Below, piece by piece: positions 1 to 4,668 of a stretch of DNA of 5,411 bases; position 1 is the stretch's first letter; every line of letters begins with the position of its first letter. The stretch spans positions 1 to 5,411 of the forward strand of contig JAQVDG010000171.1 of assembly GCA_028698395.1 (NCBI GenBank). The letters run 5' to 3'. The translations under genes and the position numbers were made by a program. The notes under the pieces are model-generated. The model ran no database searches and was not told the DNA's origin. It saw nothing but the letters and a program-made list of their open reading frames with translations. This DNA comes from Weeksellaceae bacterium (GTDB taxonomy: Bacteria > Bacteroidota > Bacteroidia > Flavobacteriales > Weeksellaceae).

Positions 1-2
1 TC

Positions 3-116
3 TATGCAAGAATCGAAAGTTTTGTTTCCACTGCTCGTAAAAACAATAAAAACATTTTCGAAGAATTAAAGGGCACTTTCGATGGTCAAAATTTTTTAAC
101 TTTGCAGGGCAGCTAA
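3..116 (+). CDS. Transposase C-terminal fragment, probably IS66-like (5' end outside window)
   Basis: The frame is open from base 3 to a TAA at 114-116 and gives 37 residues, beginning YARIESFVSTARKNN and ending FDGQNFLTLQGS. The pattern ARI-SF-STARK-N--(I/V)F--L---F-G is what I remember from the extreme C-terminus of IS66-type DDE transposases, where an arginine-rich helix is followed by a short tail. The assignment rests on pattern memory alone. The fragment has no start here and continues to the left of the window, so I cannot tell whether the element is intact. It is the only gene on the plus strand and ends 225 bases before the convergent gene at 341. A chance open frame is possible, but the family-like pattern argues against it. 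Confidence 0.5.
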   Translation, partial: YARIESFVSTARKNNKNIFEELKGTFDGQNFLTLQGS

Positions 117-340
117 ATAATTACAAATTTTAGCATAATGTTTTTATTAACACAAATGCTATTCTCTCTACAATTTAAGCCCCATGCTCCATGCTCCATG
201 CCCAATTTTAATTCATAGCCTTTTTATTATATCGTTCCTACAACTAGCTAAATACATACAAAAATTTTTTACTCATGGAAATTGTAGTCGGTAAGCTTCA
301 GGGTCAACTCATTAAAATTTTTAAAGTAATATCCCTAGTA
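117..340. other. Gene-free spacer between transposase end and convergent gene
   Basis: These 224 bases hold no convincing gene. They contain a weak AT-rich hairpin just after the transposase (TAGCAT at 131-136 against ATGCTA at 156-161, with TGTT/AACA inside) and a heptamer repeat at 183-203. The right inverted repeat of the insertion sequence should lie here if the transposase is complete, but without its left end I cannot identify it. No GC-rich stem with a T-run that would make a confident terminator is visible. Confidence 0.5.
183..203. repeat. Three tandem heptamers CATGCTC/CATGCTC/CATGCCC
   Basis: Three head-to-tail 7-bp units at 183-189, 190-196 and 197-203 differ by one base (T to C) in the last unit. 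The tract is GC-richer than its AT-rich surroundings and lies in non-coding DNA downstream of the transposase fragment. Function unknown. It may be a slippage product or a piece of a dispersed repeat. Confidence 0.75.
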
Positions 341-997
341 TCAAAACTTTGGGTTGCGATATTGAATTCTTTCAAATCTGCGTAGAAACAGATCCCTGCC
401 ATCACATTTTCTCAAAATTACTACATCGTACGTGTCAGAGCTTAATCCTTCGATCTCAAAACTGAGCTTATATGTGCAGAAACATCTGCATGGTTCTCCA
501 AACTCAACGGCAGTCAAAAATAATGTATCATTTCTAAAAGAGACCTCCCCTTTAATTTTTAAACAACAATATGTTGAAATACACTCCGAAATAATTGTGT
601 TGTTTTCAGAATTTTTTAGTTCATGAGTATCAGAACTATTGCAACCAGAAACACTAAAATCGGCCAATACTACTGACGTATCTCTTTCCACTGTCGTTGA
701 GGTAATGCCGCTTTTTTGTCTAGGCCTCATTCTTATTTGTGCAGAGTCAATACAGTTGCTGGAATCTGTTAATATGGCCCAATATACAGAGCTGGCACAT
801 AAATTTGTAGCGACATTGGATGTTTGTCCGTTTGACCACAGCACCGTAAAAGGTTCTTTAGCAGAAACATTCTGAATAATTGCTGTTCCCTGGCAATTAT
901 CAGCAGAACCAATATGCAACGATTTTATCGTAAAACTACATTGACTAAATATCATTTTGCCAACAATTAAGAATAGTATAAGGAAGATTGTTTTCAT
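341..997 (-). CDS. Small exported cysteine-rich protein with one SprB-like repeat
   Basis: A 218-residue hypothetical protein. Residues 1-19 look like a signal peptide: MK, a hydrophobic run broken by K14, then IFSQ, the common Bacteroidota pattern with cleavage before Q. The first Cys is C20, but Q at -1 does not fit a lipobox, so type I cleavage is more likely than lipidation. Residues about 36-90 resemble a single SprB-type repeat (key pieces FTVLWSNGQTS, NLCASSVY, TDSSNC), a beta-sandwich module common in Bacteroidota surface proteins. A variable linker follows. The C-terminal part (about 140-200) has CC, CRCFC and FEIEGLSSDTYDV, and the protein has 12 cysteines in all, consistent with disulfides outside the cytoplasm. 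I see no type IX secretion C-terminal domain, so periplasm or outer surface cannot be decided. It stands alone, 168 bp downstream of the DUF6557-like gene, with a possible -7 box at 1052-1059. The leader before ATG is A-rich without a Shine-Dalgarno. Biological role unknown. Confidence 0.8.
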   Translation of the reverse strand: MKTIFLILFLIVGKMIFSQCSFTIKSLHIGSADNCQGTAIIQNVSAKEPFTVLWSNGQTSNVATNLCASSVYWAILTDSSNCIDSAQIRMRPRQKSGITSTTVERDTSVVLADFSVSGCNSSDTHELKNSENNTIISECISTYCCLKIKGEVSFRNDTLFLTAVEFGEPCRCFCTYKLSFEIEGLSSDTYDVVILRKCDGRDLFLRRFERIQYRNPKF

Positions 998-1165
998 TCT
1001 TGTATATTTTTAACAGAGTTTCCTTTTGCGTTTGGTGATAAAGCCTGCACCCAAATTTAACACAGCATGGGTACTAAAATTTCCTAAAATTATAAAGAAT
1101 TCTTAAAATTTCAAATTATCTTCATTTATACGCTCAAACACAGGATGAGTTTTAGGCTTTGTTGG
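998..1165. other. Spacer between DUF6557-like gene and exported-protein gene
   Basis: These 168 bases contain the possible -7 box at 1052-1059 and a 7-bp inverted repeat, AAAGCCT at 1040-1046 against AGGCTTT at 1154-1160. The right end (GTTGGCTAC, plus strand, 1161-1169) overlaps the stop codon of the DUF6557-like gene. It loosely resembles the GTTGGTTATC that sits just past the stop of the toxin gene at 2464. No gene is seen. Confidence 0.4.
1052..1059 (-). promoter_or_regulatory. Possible -7 box TAAATTTG for the exported-protein gene
   Basis: On the minus strand TAAATTTG matches the Bacteroidota -7 consensus TAnnTTTG exactly. The start codon at 997 would then follow a leader of about 50 nt. 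No TTTG is present about 20 bases upstream (the sequence there is ATTTTAG), so the match is only partial. The short inverted pair ACCCA/TGGGT flanks it closely. Confidence 0.35.
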
Positions 1166-1717
1166 CTACACCCCTTGTTGATTGCCGTCTTTTTCATCGA
1201 GGCGATTTTTAATTTCTTCAAATGAAATTGTTTTCAATTTCTTTTCTTCTTCGGTAAGATATTTATATTCATCAATTCTTTTGGTAATCTCATCTAATTG
1301 TTCTTTTATGTCTTTTTCTTCGTAACCCATAAAAGTCATTTCGAATAAACAATGAGATATTATTTCTAATTCGTTGAAATTTTTAATTGTTTCAGTGGCC
1401 AAGTCCATTCCTAACCACTCTTTCCATTCTACAAATTCAAGAGCATAACTGTCTGTTAATGAATCTATTTCTTTTTCTTCTTTTCTTCCAGATACATCTA
1501 TATGCGTTTTTATTTCGCTTTCGTCATCAACATCATTATCATATTCTGTTAATACAATACTCATATCATTTTCTTCTGGCTTCATAAATTTCAATTTTTC
1601 AAATACATTTCTGTACTCGTCAATCATATTTATTTGGTCGGGATAAAGTCTAAGAAGTGTAATTTCAACACTTAACCAATTATTTGATTTTATTAAGTCG
1701 TATAATTTCATGCTCAT
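1166..1717 (-). CDS. DUF6557-like hypothetical protein
   Basis: A 183-residue soluble acidic protein with no signal peptide or membrane segment. I recognise the pattern of the Bacteroidota DUF6557 group: N-terminal MKLYDLI...W..VE..LLRLYPDQ (3-28), FEKLKFMKPEENDM (39-52), YALEFVEWKEWLGM (91-104) and then SHCLFEMTFMGYEEKDI (121-137). The middle (about 55-90) is acidic and poorly structured, and the C-terminus (about 134-178) is Lys/Glu-rich and probably helical. Function unknown. Such proteins are often found as single genes in accessory regions. Two starts are possible: ATG at 1717 (MSMKLYD) or ATG at 1711 (MKLYD, the usual-looking start). Neither has a Shine-Dalgarno, and the leader is A/T-rich. 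The last residues (QQGV, then TAG) run into the repeat-like spacer at 1161-1169, so the C-terminus may have been trimmed or replaced by recombination. The family name is from memory and not checked. Confidence 0.75.
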   Translation of the reverse strand: MSMKLYDLIKSNNWLSVEITLLRLYPDQINMIDEYRNVFEKLKFMKPEENDMSIVLTEYDNDVDDESEIKTHIDVSGRKEEKEIDSLTDSYALEFVEWKEWLGMDLATETIKNFNELEIISHCLFEMTFMGYEEKDIKEQLDEITKRIDEYKYLTEEEKKLKTISFEEIKNRLDEKDGNQQGV

Positions 1718-1824
1718 TTAATTTATAAGAGTCTCAACATAAAAAAACGTTTGTATTTCAATTAGTCTTAGTTGGCTTAATGTGATATCTTTGAAGGTTG
1801 GTGTTATTAGCAACTGCCGATTGA
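1718..1824. other. Spacer after parE with GGTGTTATTAGC end motif
   Basis: This 107-base spacer begins, in the minus direction, a few bases after the parE stop. The plus-strand string at 1799-1811 (GGTGTTATTAGCA) matches 10 of 13 positions of the string at 3212-3224 (GGTGTTGTTATCG), which likewise lies shortly past a minus-strand gene. No convincing promoter for the DUF6557-like gene was found in it. Confidence 0.35.
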
Positions 1825-2124
1825 TTATTCACTTAGTATGTTTTCTATATCCATTCTTTGGTGTAAAATCCTGATAATTTCAACAATGTCATTTTTATGA
1901 TCAATTCTATAGAAGATAAAATGTGATTTAATCCTTGAACGATAATATCCTTTCCTAACCGAACTGAAGTCAAAGCCAGAATCAGGTTTTTGAGCAACAT
2001 ATTCAATTTCGTCAATAATCAAGTTTAGATATCTGTCTGCTTGTTCAATGGACCAGTTTTCAAAAGTGTACAGCCAAATATTCTCGAGGTCTTGACTCGC
2101 TAAGTTGGTTATTTTGTATTCCAT
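1825..2124 (-). CDS. parE: ParE-type toxin, RelE/ParE superfamily
   Basis: A 99-residue protein of the usual length for ParE. It shows the family order: a beta strand (YKITNLA, 3-9), DLENIWLYT (12-20), a helix with QADRYLNLIIDEI (28-40), KPDSGFD (46-52), RKGYYRSRIKSHFIFYRI (57-74) and the C-terminal signature IIRILHQRMD (83-92). The conserved arginines and the ...H.I.YR...RILH..MD frame are intact, so the toxin looks functional. Characterised ParE toxins poison DNA gyrase; that target is family knowledge and is not shown by the sequence. Its ATG shares one base with the parD stop (TAATG), so the two are translationally coupled in antitoxin-first order. Expression is driven from the promoter in front of parD. 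Confidence 0.93.
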   Translation of the reverse strand: MEYKITNLASQDLENIWLYTFENWSIEQADRYLNLIIDEIEYVAQKPDSGFDFSSVRKGYYRSRIKSHFIFYRIDHKNDIVEIIRILHQRMDIENILSE

Positions 2125-2372
2125 TATTCCGACAAGTGTTTTTCGTGAATGTTTTCAAGAAAAACTGCTCGGTCAAAATCTTTTACAAATCCTGATTTTT
2201 CACCTTTTTTTAATTCTTTAATTATTTCAGCTTTTTTTGATTGTTCATATTCGAAAAGTCTAAGCGCAGCTCTTATTACTTCACTAGCTGTTGCGAATTT
2301 ACCAGATCTTACTTGTTGGTTAATGAAATTATCAAAATAGTCACCTAGCAATATTGATGTATTCTTTGCCAT
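2124..2372 (-). CDS. parD: ParD-type ribbon-helix-helix antitoxin
   Basis: An 82-residue antitoxin. The N-terminus has the ribbon-helix-helix layout of ParD/CopG proteins: a strand (NTSILLGDYF, 4-13), a first helix (DNFINQQVRSG, 14-24), the turn KFATASEV and a second helix (RAALRLFEYEQ, 34-44). The charged C-terminal half (45-82), with KAEIIKELKKGE and LENIHEKHLSE, is the part that in this family wraps the toxin. ParD dimers normally bind their own promoter through the N-terminal domain. Here a perfect 8-bp-arm palindrome lies just upstream at 2396-2412. The gene overlaps parE by one base. The start at 2372 gives the expected family N-terminus, and the leader before it is A/T-only with no Shine-Dalgarno, typical of Bacteroidota. 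Confidence 0.93.
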   Translation of the reverse strand: MAKNTSILLGDYFDNFINQQVRSGKFATASEVIRAALRLFEYEQSKKAEIIKELKKGEKSGFVKDFDRAVFLENIHEKHLSE

Positions 2373-2390
2373 AATTTTTTAATATTTTTA

Positions 2391-2422
2391 CAAAGATACC
2401 AATTATTGGTATAGAGTGCAAA
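2391..2422 (-). promoter_or_regulatory. parDE promoter (TTTGC ... TATCTTTG)
   Basis: On the minus strand TTTGC at 2422-2418 is followed after 19 bases by TATCTTTG at 2398-2391, a full match to the Bacteroidota -33/-7 pattern (TTTG with TAnnTTTG). The predicted start of transcription is near 2385, leaving a leader of only about 12-14 nt before the parD ATG at 2372. The ParD operator lies within this promoter. Confidence 0.75.
2396..2412. promoter_or_regulatory. Palindromic operator of parDE
   Basis: ATACCAAT-T-ATTGGTAT is a perfect inverted repeat with 8-bp arms around one central base. It occupies the promoter spacer and overlaps the first bases of the -7 box, so a bound ParD or ParDE complex would block RNA polymerase. 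The assignment to ParD is by position and family habit. Confidence 0.7.
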
Positions 2423-2463
2423 TTTTTTCGCTTGTTACAAACTGGTGGCAGTTGGTTATCAAA
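2423..2463. other. Short spacer between two TA modules with small hairpin
   Basis: Only about 40 bases separate the toxin stop at 2464 from the parDE promoter. They hold a small inverted repeat, AACTG at 2440-2444 and CAGTT at 2449-2453 with a 4-base loop, followed on the plus strand by GTTGGTTATC at 2451-2460. The hairpin is short and lacks a T-run on the minus strand, so it is at best a weak terminator. It resembles a shrunken version of the spacer elements elsewhere in the window. Confidence 0.4.
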
Positions 2464-2763
2464 TTAGATTTTAAGTTTCTTCGGGTTTTGTCTGTTATCA
2501 AATATTGAAACAATAAATAAAGTCTCTTGACGAATACTGTAATAAAGAGTAATTTGTTTTGTTAGAACAGATCTACGAACATTGTAATTGTTAGCTTTTG
2601 GGAATGAATCTGGTTGTGTTCGGATAAGCGAAATGTGCTTGTCGAGTTTTGTTAGAAATTTTTTAATCTCTTTTTCTGTCCAATTCTCTTCCAAATATTT
2701 GATAACTTTACTTAAATTTTCATTGGCTTCTTTTGTCCATAGAACTTTAGATATACTTTTCAT
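2464..2763 (-). CDS. RelE/ParE-family toxin of a second TA module
   Basis: A 99-residue toxin-like protein. It carries the RelE/ParE fold pattern: an initial strand with VLWTKEA (7-13), a helical hairpin through NLSKVIKYLEENW (16-28) and EIKKFLTKLDKHI (32-44), then TQPDSFPKA (49-57), VRRSVLTKQITLYYSI (62-77) and the C-terminal strand IVSIFDNRQNPKKL (84-97). The ending FDNRQNP, with RRSVLTKQ---YY before it, marks a Bacteroidota subgroup distinct from the ParE at 1825. The target (ribosome-bound mRNA or gyrase) cannot be read from the sequence. The ATG lies inside the upstream antitoxin gene, giving a 17-bp overlap in a different frame and thus tight translational coupling. It has no separate promoter. 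Confidence 0.88.
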   Translation of the reverse strand: MKSISKVLWTKEANENLSKVIKYLEENWTEKEIKKFLTKLDKHISLIRTQPDSFPKANNYNVRRSVLTKQITLYYSIRQETLFIVSIFDNRQNPKKLKI

Positions 2764-2968
2764 ATTGCTTCATGACATCAGAGTGAGTAATAACTTCATT
2801 TTCTGAAATGTTCTTCATGCCTCTTTCGATTGAGTCACGTTCTGCCTGGCTAATTTCTGTCCACCAATCAGACTTTTCGGCAATACTTAAAAGTTTATCT
2901 ATCATTTGAGTGTCTCGTAAATTCATAATCCACTCCATTATCTGATATTTCTTAGCATATATGTCCAT
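2747..2968 (-). CDS. Putative antitoxin partnered with the RelE/ParE-like toxin
   Basis: A 73-residue small protein, cognate antitoxin by position: directly upstream of and overlapping the toxin by 17 bp, sharing its promoter. The first part (AKKYQIMEWIMNLRDTQMI, 5-23) is predicted helical. Then come SDWWTEISQAERDSIERGM (33-51) and a C-terminal helix HSDVMKQYEKYI (62-73). The pattern DWW-(E/D)-(I/L)S--E---I--G----------H--VM---- is one I recall from small Bacteroidota proteins next to RelE/ParE toxins. It loosely resembles the addiction-module antitoxin group of PF09720. I see no ribbon-helix-helix, Phd or XRE DNA-binding motif. The start at 2968 is supported by AAGGA six bases upstream, the only clear Shine-Dalgarno in the window. 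Confidence 0.8.
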   Translation of the reverse strand: MDIYAKKYQIMEWIMNLRDTQMIDKLLSIAEKSDWWTEISQAERDSIERGMKNISENEVITHSDVMKQYEKYI

Positions 2969-2974
2969 TTTTCA

Positions 2975-2979
2975 TCCTT
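2975..2979 (-). promoter_or_regulatory. Ribosome binding site AAGGA of the antitoxin at 2968
   Basis: AAGGA on the minus strand lies six bases before the ATG at 2968. It is unusual here because all other genes in the window have A/T-rich leaders with no clear Shine-Dalgarno. It fixes the start at MDIYAKK. Confidence 0.55.
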
Positions 2980-2983
2980 TTTA

Positions 2984-2991
2984 CAAAAATA
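2984..2991 (-). promoter_or_regulatory. -7 box TATTTTTG for the second TA operon
   Basis: TATTTTTG on the minus strand fits TAnnTTTG exactly. A TTTTG occurs upstream (3011-3007), but only 15 bases separate it from the box, which is short, so the -33 element is uncertain. A weak inverted pair CTAA (2992-2995) / TTAG (3002-3005) lies just upstream of the box, where parDE and hicAB have their operators. At 4 bp per arm it is not convincing by itself. Confidence 0.45.
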
Positions 2992-3081
2992 CTAAATTCT
3001 ATTAGACAAAACAGAAACTGGGTTCAAAATATTTTTCTAGCAGGGTAATTTGATATTGCGTATGCTTTTTCCACTTGTTTG

Positions 3082-3224
3082 TAACGCCTGCAGCTTGGCA
3101 TAATAGCGGGATTTTGAAATACTACCCAGTCAAACCTGCTACAAATTTACTATAAATTTTCGAAACCGCGGTTCACTTCCAGGTTCGCACCCAAATCCCG
3201 CATGAAATATAGGTGTTGTTATCG
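3082..3224. repeat. Structured intergenic repeat element with internal inverted repeats
   Basis: The element is GC-richer than its surroundings. Its nested inverted pairs are GCGGGATTT at 3106-3114 against AAATCCCGC at 3193-3201 (9 of 9) and AACCTG at 3133-3138 against CAGGTT at 3180-3185. A separate 10-bp palindrome, AACCGCGGTT, lies at 3164-3173. Its left end TAACGCCTGCAGCTTGGCA aligns with the DNA at 5348-5366 (TAACGGCTGGGGGTTGGAA) at 14 of 19 positions, so at least two copies exist in the window. The right end reads GTTATCG. A folded single strand would form a long imperfect hairpin, reminiscent of integron attC sites or of repeats that separate accessory genes in Bacteroidota. The exact edges are inferred. 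Confidence 0.6.
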
Positions 3225-3243
3225 TTTCGTTGTTTTTGTCTTT

Positions 3244-3294
3244 TATCCGCCATATATCCGCCAAACGAACAAAATATCCGCCATTTATCCGTCA
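3244..3294 (-). repeat. Four spaced copies of TATCCGYCA at the AlbA_2 gene end
   Basis: On the plus strand TATCCGCCA occurs at 3244, 3255 and 3275, and TATCCGTCA at 3286, with start-to-start distances of 11, 20 and 11 bases. The last copy overlaps the final Asp-Gly-stop codons of the AlbA_2 gene. Read in the gene's frame past its TAA, the repeats would add ATG-led MADILFVWRIYGG before the next TAA. The cluster may be a decayed coding tail of repeated units, a phased protein-binding array, or chance slippage. Confidence 0.7.
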
Positions 3295-4610
3295 AATCTG
3301 AGTTTATATTTAGTCCCTTTTTTCTCACCAGTTTTTTCAAATATTCTTTGCTCTGTTAAAAATTCTAAATCACGAGAAGCTGTTCTTTCTGAGATTTTAC
3401 AAATATTTTGATAAATACTGTTGGTTATATTCGCATGTTCTTTCGTGTAAAGGACTGCTTTAATTTGACGTTCATTCAGACCTAATGAAGATAAATGCTC
3501 TTCTGTATATTTGTCTTTGAATAATGTTACGGAAATTCCACCAAAATTAGATTCAAACTTTGGCTCTGGTATGTTTGCTTTCAAACATTCACTATAAATG
3601 TTTATTGTGCCCCGTCCCCAAGATTCTATCAATCCACCTTTGAAGAATACTCCAGCTATAATAGGGTTATAAGGTCTAGACGAATGCTTTTTTCTTAAAT
3701 CTTCAATCGATAATCCTTCAGGCAGTTTACCTTCATTCCAGATTATAATTTTATCATCATATACACTAATCTGTATCGGAGCCCCAGTATAATCACGATG
3801 TACGATGGCATTAATAATTGTTTCTCGAACAGCTTTATATGGATATTCCCAATTCTCTATGCGATTTAGACCTTCATAAGTTATTGGAGAAATGAGAAAC
3901 TTTCTGTCTAAAACTTCTAATGTTTTATCAGCAAGTTCAAAGATGTTTGATTCAACTACTTCTTGAAATAAAAGATCGTCATCAGTTTGGCCAAAACGTC
4001 CGATTTTTACGTAAGCATTTACAAAAAAGCGGCAAGGGTTTCTCCCAAAAAGCAAAATAGCAGATCGCTTAATTTGTTTGTTTTCTAGCAGTAATAGATT
4101 GTCGAGAATATTGCTAATATCATTTTCATCTTCGATGAACGGCATTCTTTTACTCTTTAATGCTGCCTTTTTAAAAGATTCGATAGCTTTTATGTCAATA
4201 TCATCTATGCTAGCTCTTAATTCGATAACATCATCCCACGTTCTTCCAGACCTCTTTAGAAAAAACTCATTTAAAGAATTTCCTTTTAATTCTTGTTTTG
4301 TGCTGCCACTTCTGTAGTGATATTTACCTTGATATGAGATAGCTATGTCGTAAGGCATAACATCTATTTCGATAACATTTTTATTTCCGGCTTCAACTAA
4401 GTTGACGTCACATACAATGCCTAAATGATTTTGAATTTTATTCGGAATGTCCTCCATTAATCTTTTATAGTTTTCAACTCCTACAATTTTACCATTATCG
4501 TCTATCCCAATAATCAGTTTCCCTCCTTTAGCATTAGCAAAACCGCAAATCCATTTGAGATATTCATCACGCCAGGGCTCTTTCCATTCTATATTTTGTT
4601 GTTCAGGCAT
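3285..4610 (-). CDS. AlbA_2 / GHKL-ATPase-like / winged-helix regulator (COG2865-type)
   Basis: A 441-residue cytosolic protein, full length for this family, often annotated as an ATP-binding protein, RecG-related protein or Schlafen AlbA_2-domain protein. N-terminal AlbA_2 domain: IEWKE (7-11) and FANAKGGKLIIGIDDNGKI (24-42), continuing to YRSGSTK (99-105). Central linker: about 130-250. An ATPase-like part follows, with N-box ETIINAIVHRDYTG (263-276; E263, N267, H271, D273), a degenerate G1 region IIIWNEGKLPEG (288-299) in place of DxGxG, and ESWGRGT (329-335). A winged helix closes the protein (LNERQIKAVLY at 378-388, ERTASRDLEFL at 408-418, wing GEKKGTKYKL at 428-437). Known family members are putative transcriptional regulators, and no biochemical role can be assigned here. 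It follows hicB by 58 bp with its own -7 box. Its end lies in the TATCCGYCA repeat cluster, with ATG directly after the TAA. Confidence 0.9.
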   Translation of the reverse strand: MPEQQNIEWKEPWRDEYLKWICGFANAKGGKLIIGIDDNGKIVGVENYKRLMEDIPNKIQNHLGIVCDVNLVEAGNKNVIEIDVMPYDIAISYQGKYHYRSGSTKQELKGNSLNEFFLKRSGRTWDDVIELRASIDDIDIKAIESFKKAALKSKRMPFIEDENDISNILDNLLLLENKQIKRSAILLFGRNPCRFFVNAYVKIGRFGQTDDDLLFQEVVESNIFELADKTLEVLDRKFLISPITYEGLNRIENWEYPYKAVRETIINAIVHRDYTGAPIQISVYDDKIIIWNEGKLPEGLSIEDLRKKHSSRPYNPIIAGVFFKGGLIESWGRGTINIYSECLKANIPEPKFESNFGGISVTLFKDKYTEEHLSSLGLNERQIKAVLYTKEHANITNSIYQNICKISERTASRDLEFLTEQRIFEKTGEKKGTKYKLRFDG

Positions 4611-4633
4611 CTCATTCTTTTTGTCTATTTGAG

Positions 4634-4641
4634 CAAAGATA
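4634..4641 (-). promoter_or_regulatory. -7 box TATCTTTG for the AlbA_2 gene
   Basis: TATCTTTG on the minus strand is identical to the parDE -7 box and matches TAnnTTTG. It would give a leader of about 18 nt before the ATG at 4610. No TTTG is found about 20 bases upstream, which falls at the end of hicB. The gene may therefore be weakly self-transcribed, regulated by an activator, or also read through from hicAB. Confidence 0.5.
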
Positions 4642-4668
4642 AAAATTTTATTTATGGCAGTATGCTTT

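Larger units (their letters stand above)
2969..3284. other. 316-base gene-free spacer
   Basis: No gene was found here. From left to right it holds the promoter region of the second TA operon (2984-3011), AT-rich DNA to about 3080, a structured repeat element at 3082-3224, and a cluster of TATCCGYCA repeats at 3244-3294 that runs into the end of the AlbA_2 gene. Confidence 0.7.

Noticed and set aside
131..161. AT-rich hairpin (TAGCAT/ATGCTA) after the transposase as a terminator
   Set aside because: The stem is only 6 plus 4 bp with an internal loop and low GC, and no T-run follows it.
237..288. CTACAA/TTGTAG inverted pair downstream of the exported-protein gene
   Set aside because: Six-base arms with a 38-base loop are expected by chance, and the A/T-run between them is not placed like an intrinsic terminator.
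275..385. Small plus-strand open frame starting ATGGAAATTGTAGTC
   Set aside because: It overlaps the end of the exported-protein gene on the opposite strand, has no promoter or ribosome site, and its product resembles nothing known.
635..700. Internal FSVSGCNSSD of the exported protein as a lipoprotein signal of a shorter gene
   Set aside because: No start codon with a hydrophobic stretch precedes it; the residues before it (VERDTSVVLAD) are charged, so it is an internal Cys of the longer protein.
1046..1057. GCACCCAAAT shared between 1047-1056 and 3187-3196 as evidence for a third copy of the repeat element
   Set aside because: A single shared 10-mer is expected several times by chance in a window of this size, and the flanks do not align.
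1786..1793. TATCTTTG on the plus strand, a perfect -7 box
   Set aside because: It points toward the 3' end of parE with no plus-strand gene behind it and no TTTG about 20 bases upstream, so it is probably chance in AT-rich DNA, although an antisense transcript to parE is not excluded.
3202..3411. Plus-strand open frame across the repeat cluster (start ATGAAATATAGG)
   Set aside because: It runs from the end of the repeat element into the antisense of the AlbA_2 gene and has no coding features.
4078..4317. Plus-strand open frames of 60-79 codons opposite the AlbA_2, hicB, toxin and other genes
   Set aside because: They are antisense shadows of well-supported minus-strand genes, with no ribosome sites and low-complexity Phe/Leu/Ser-rich products.
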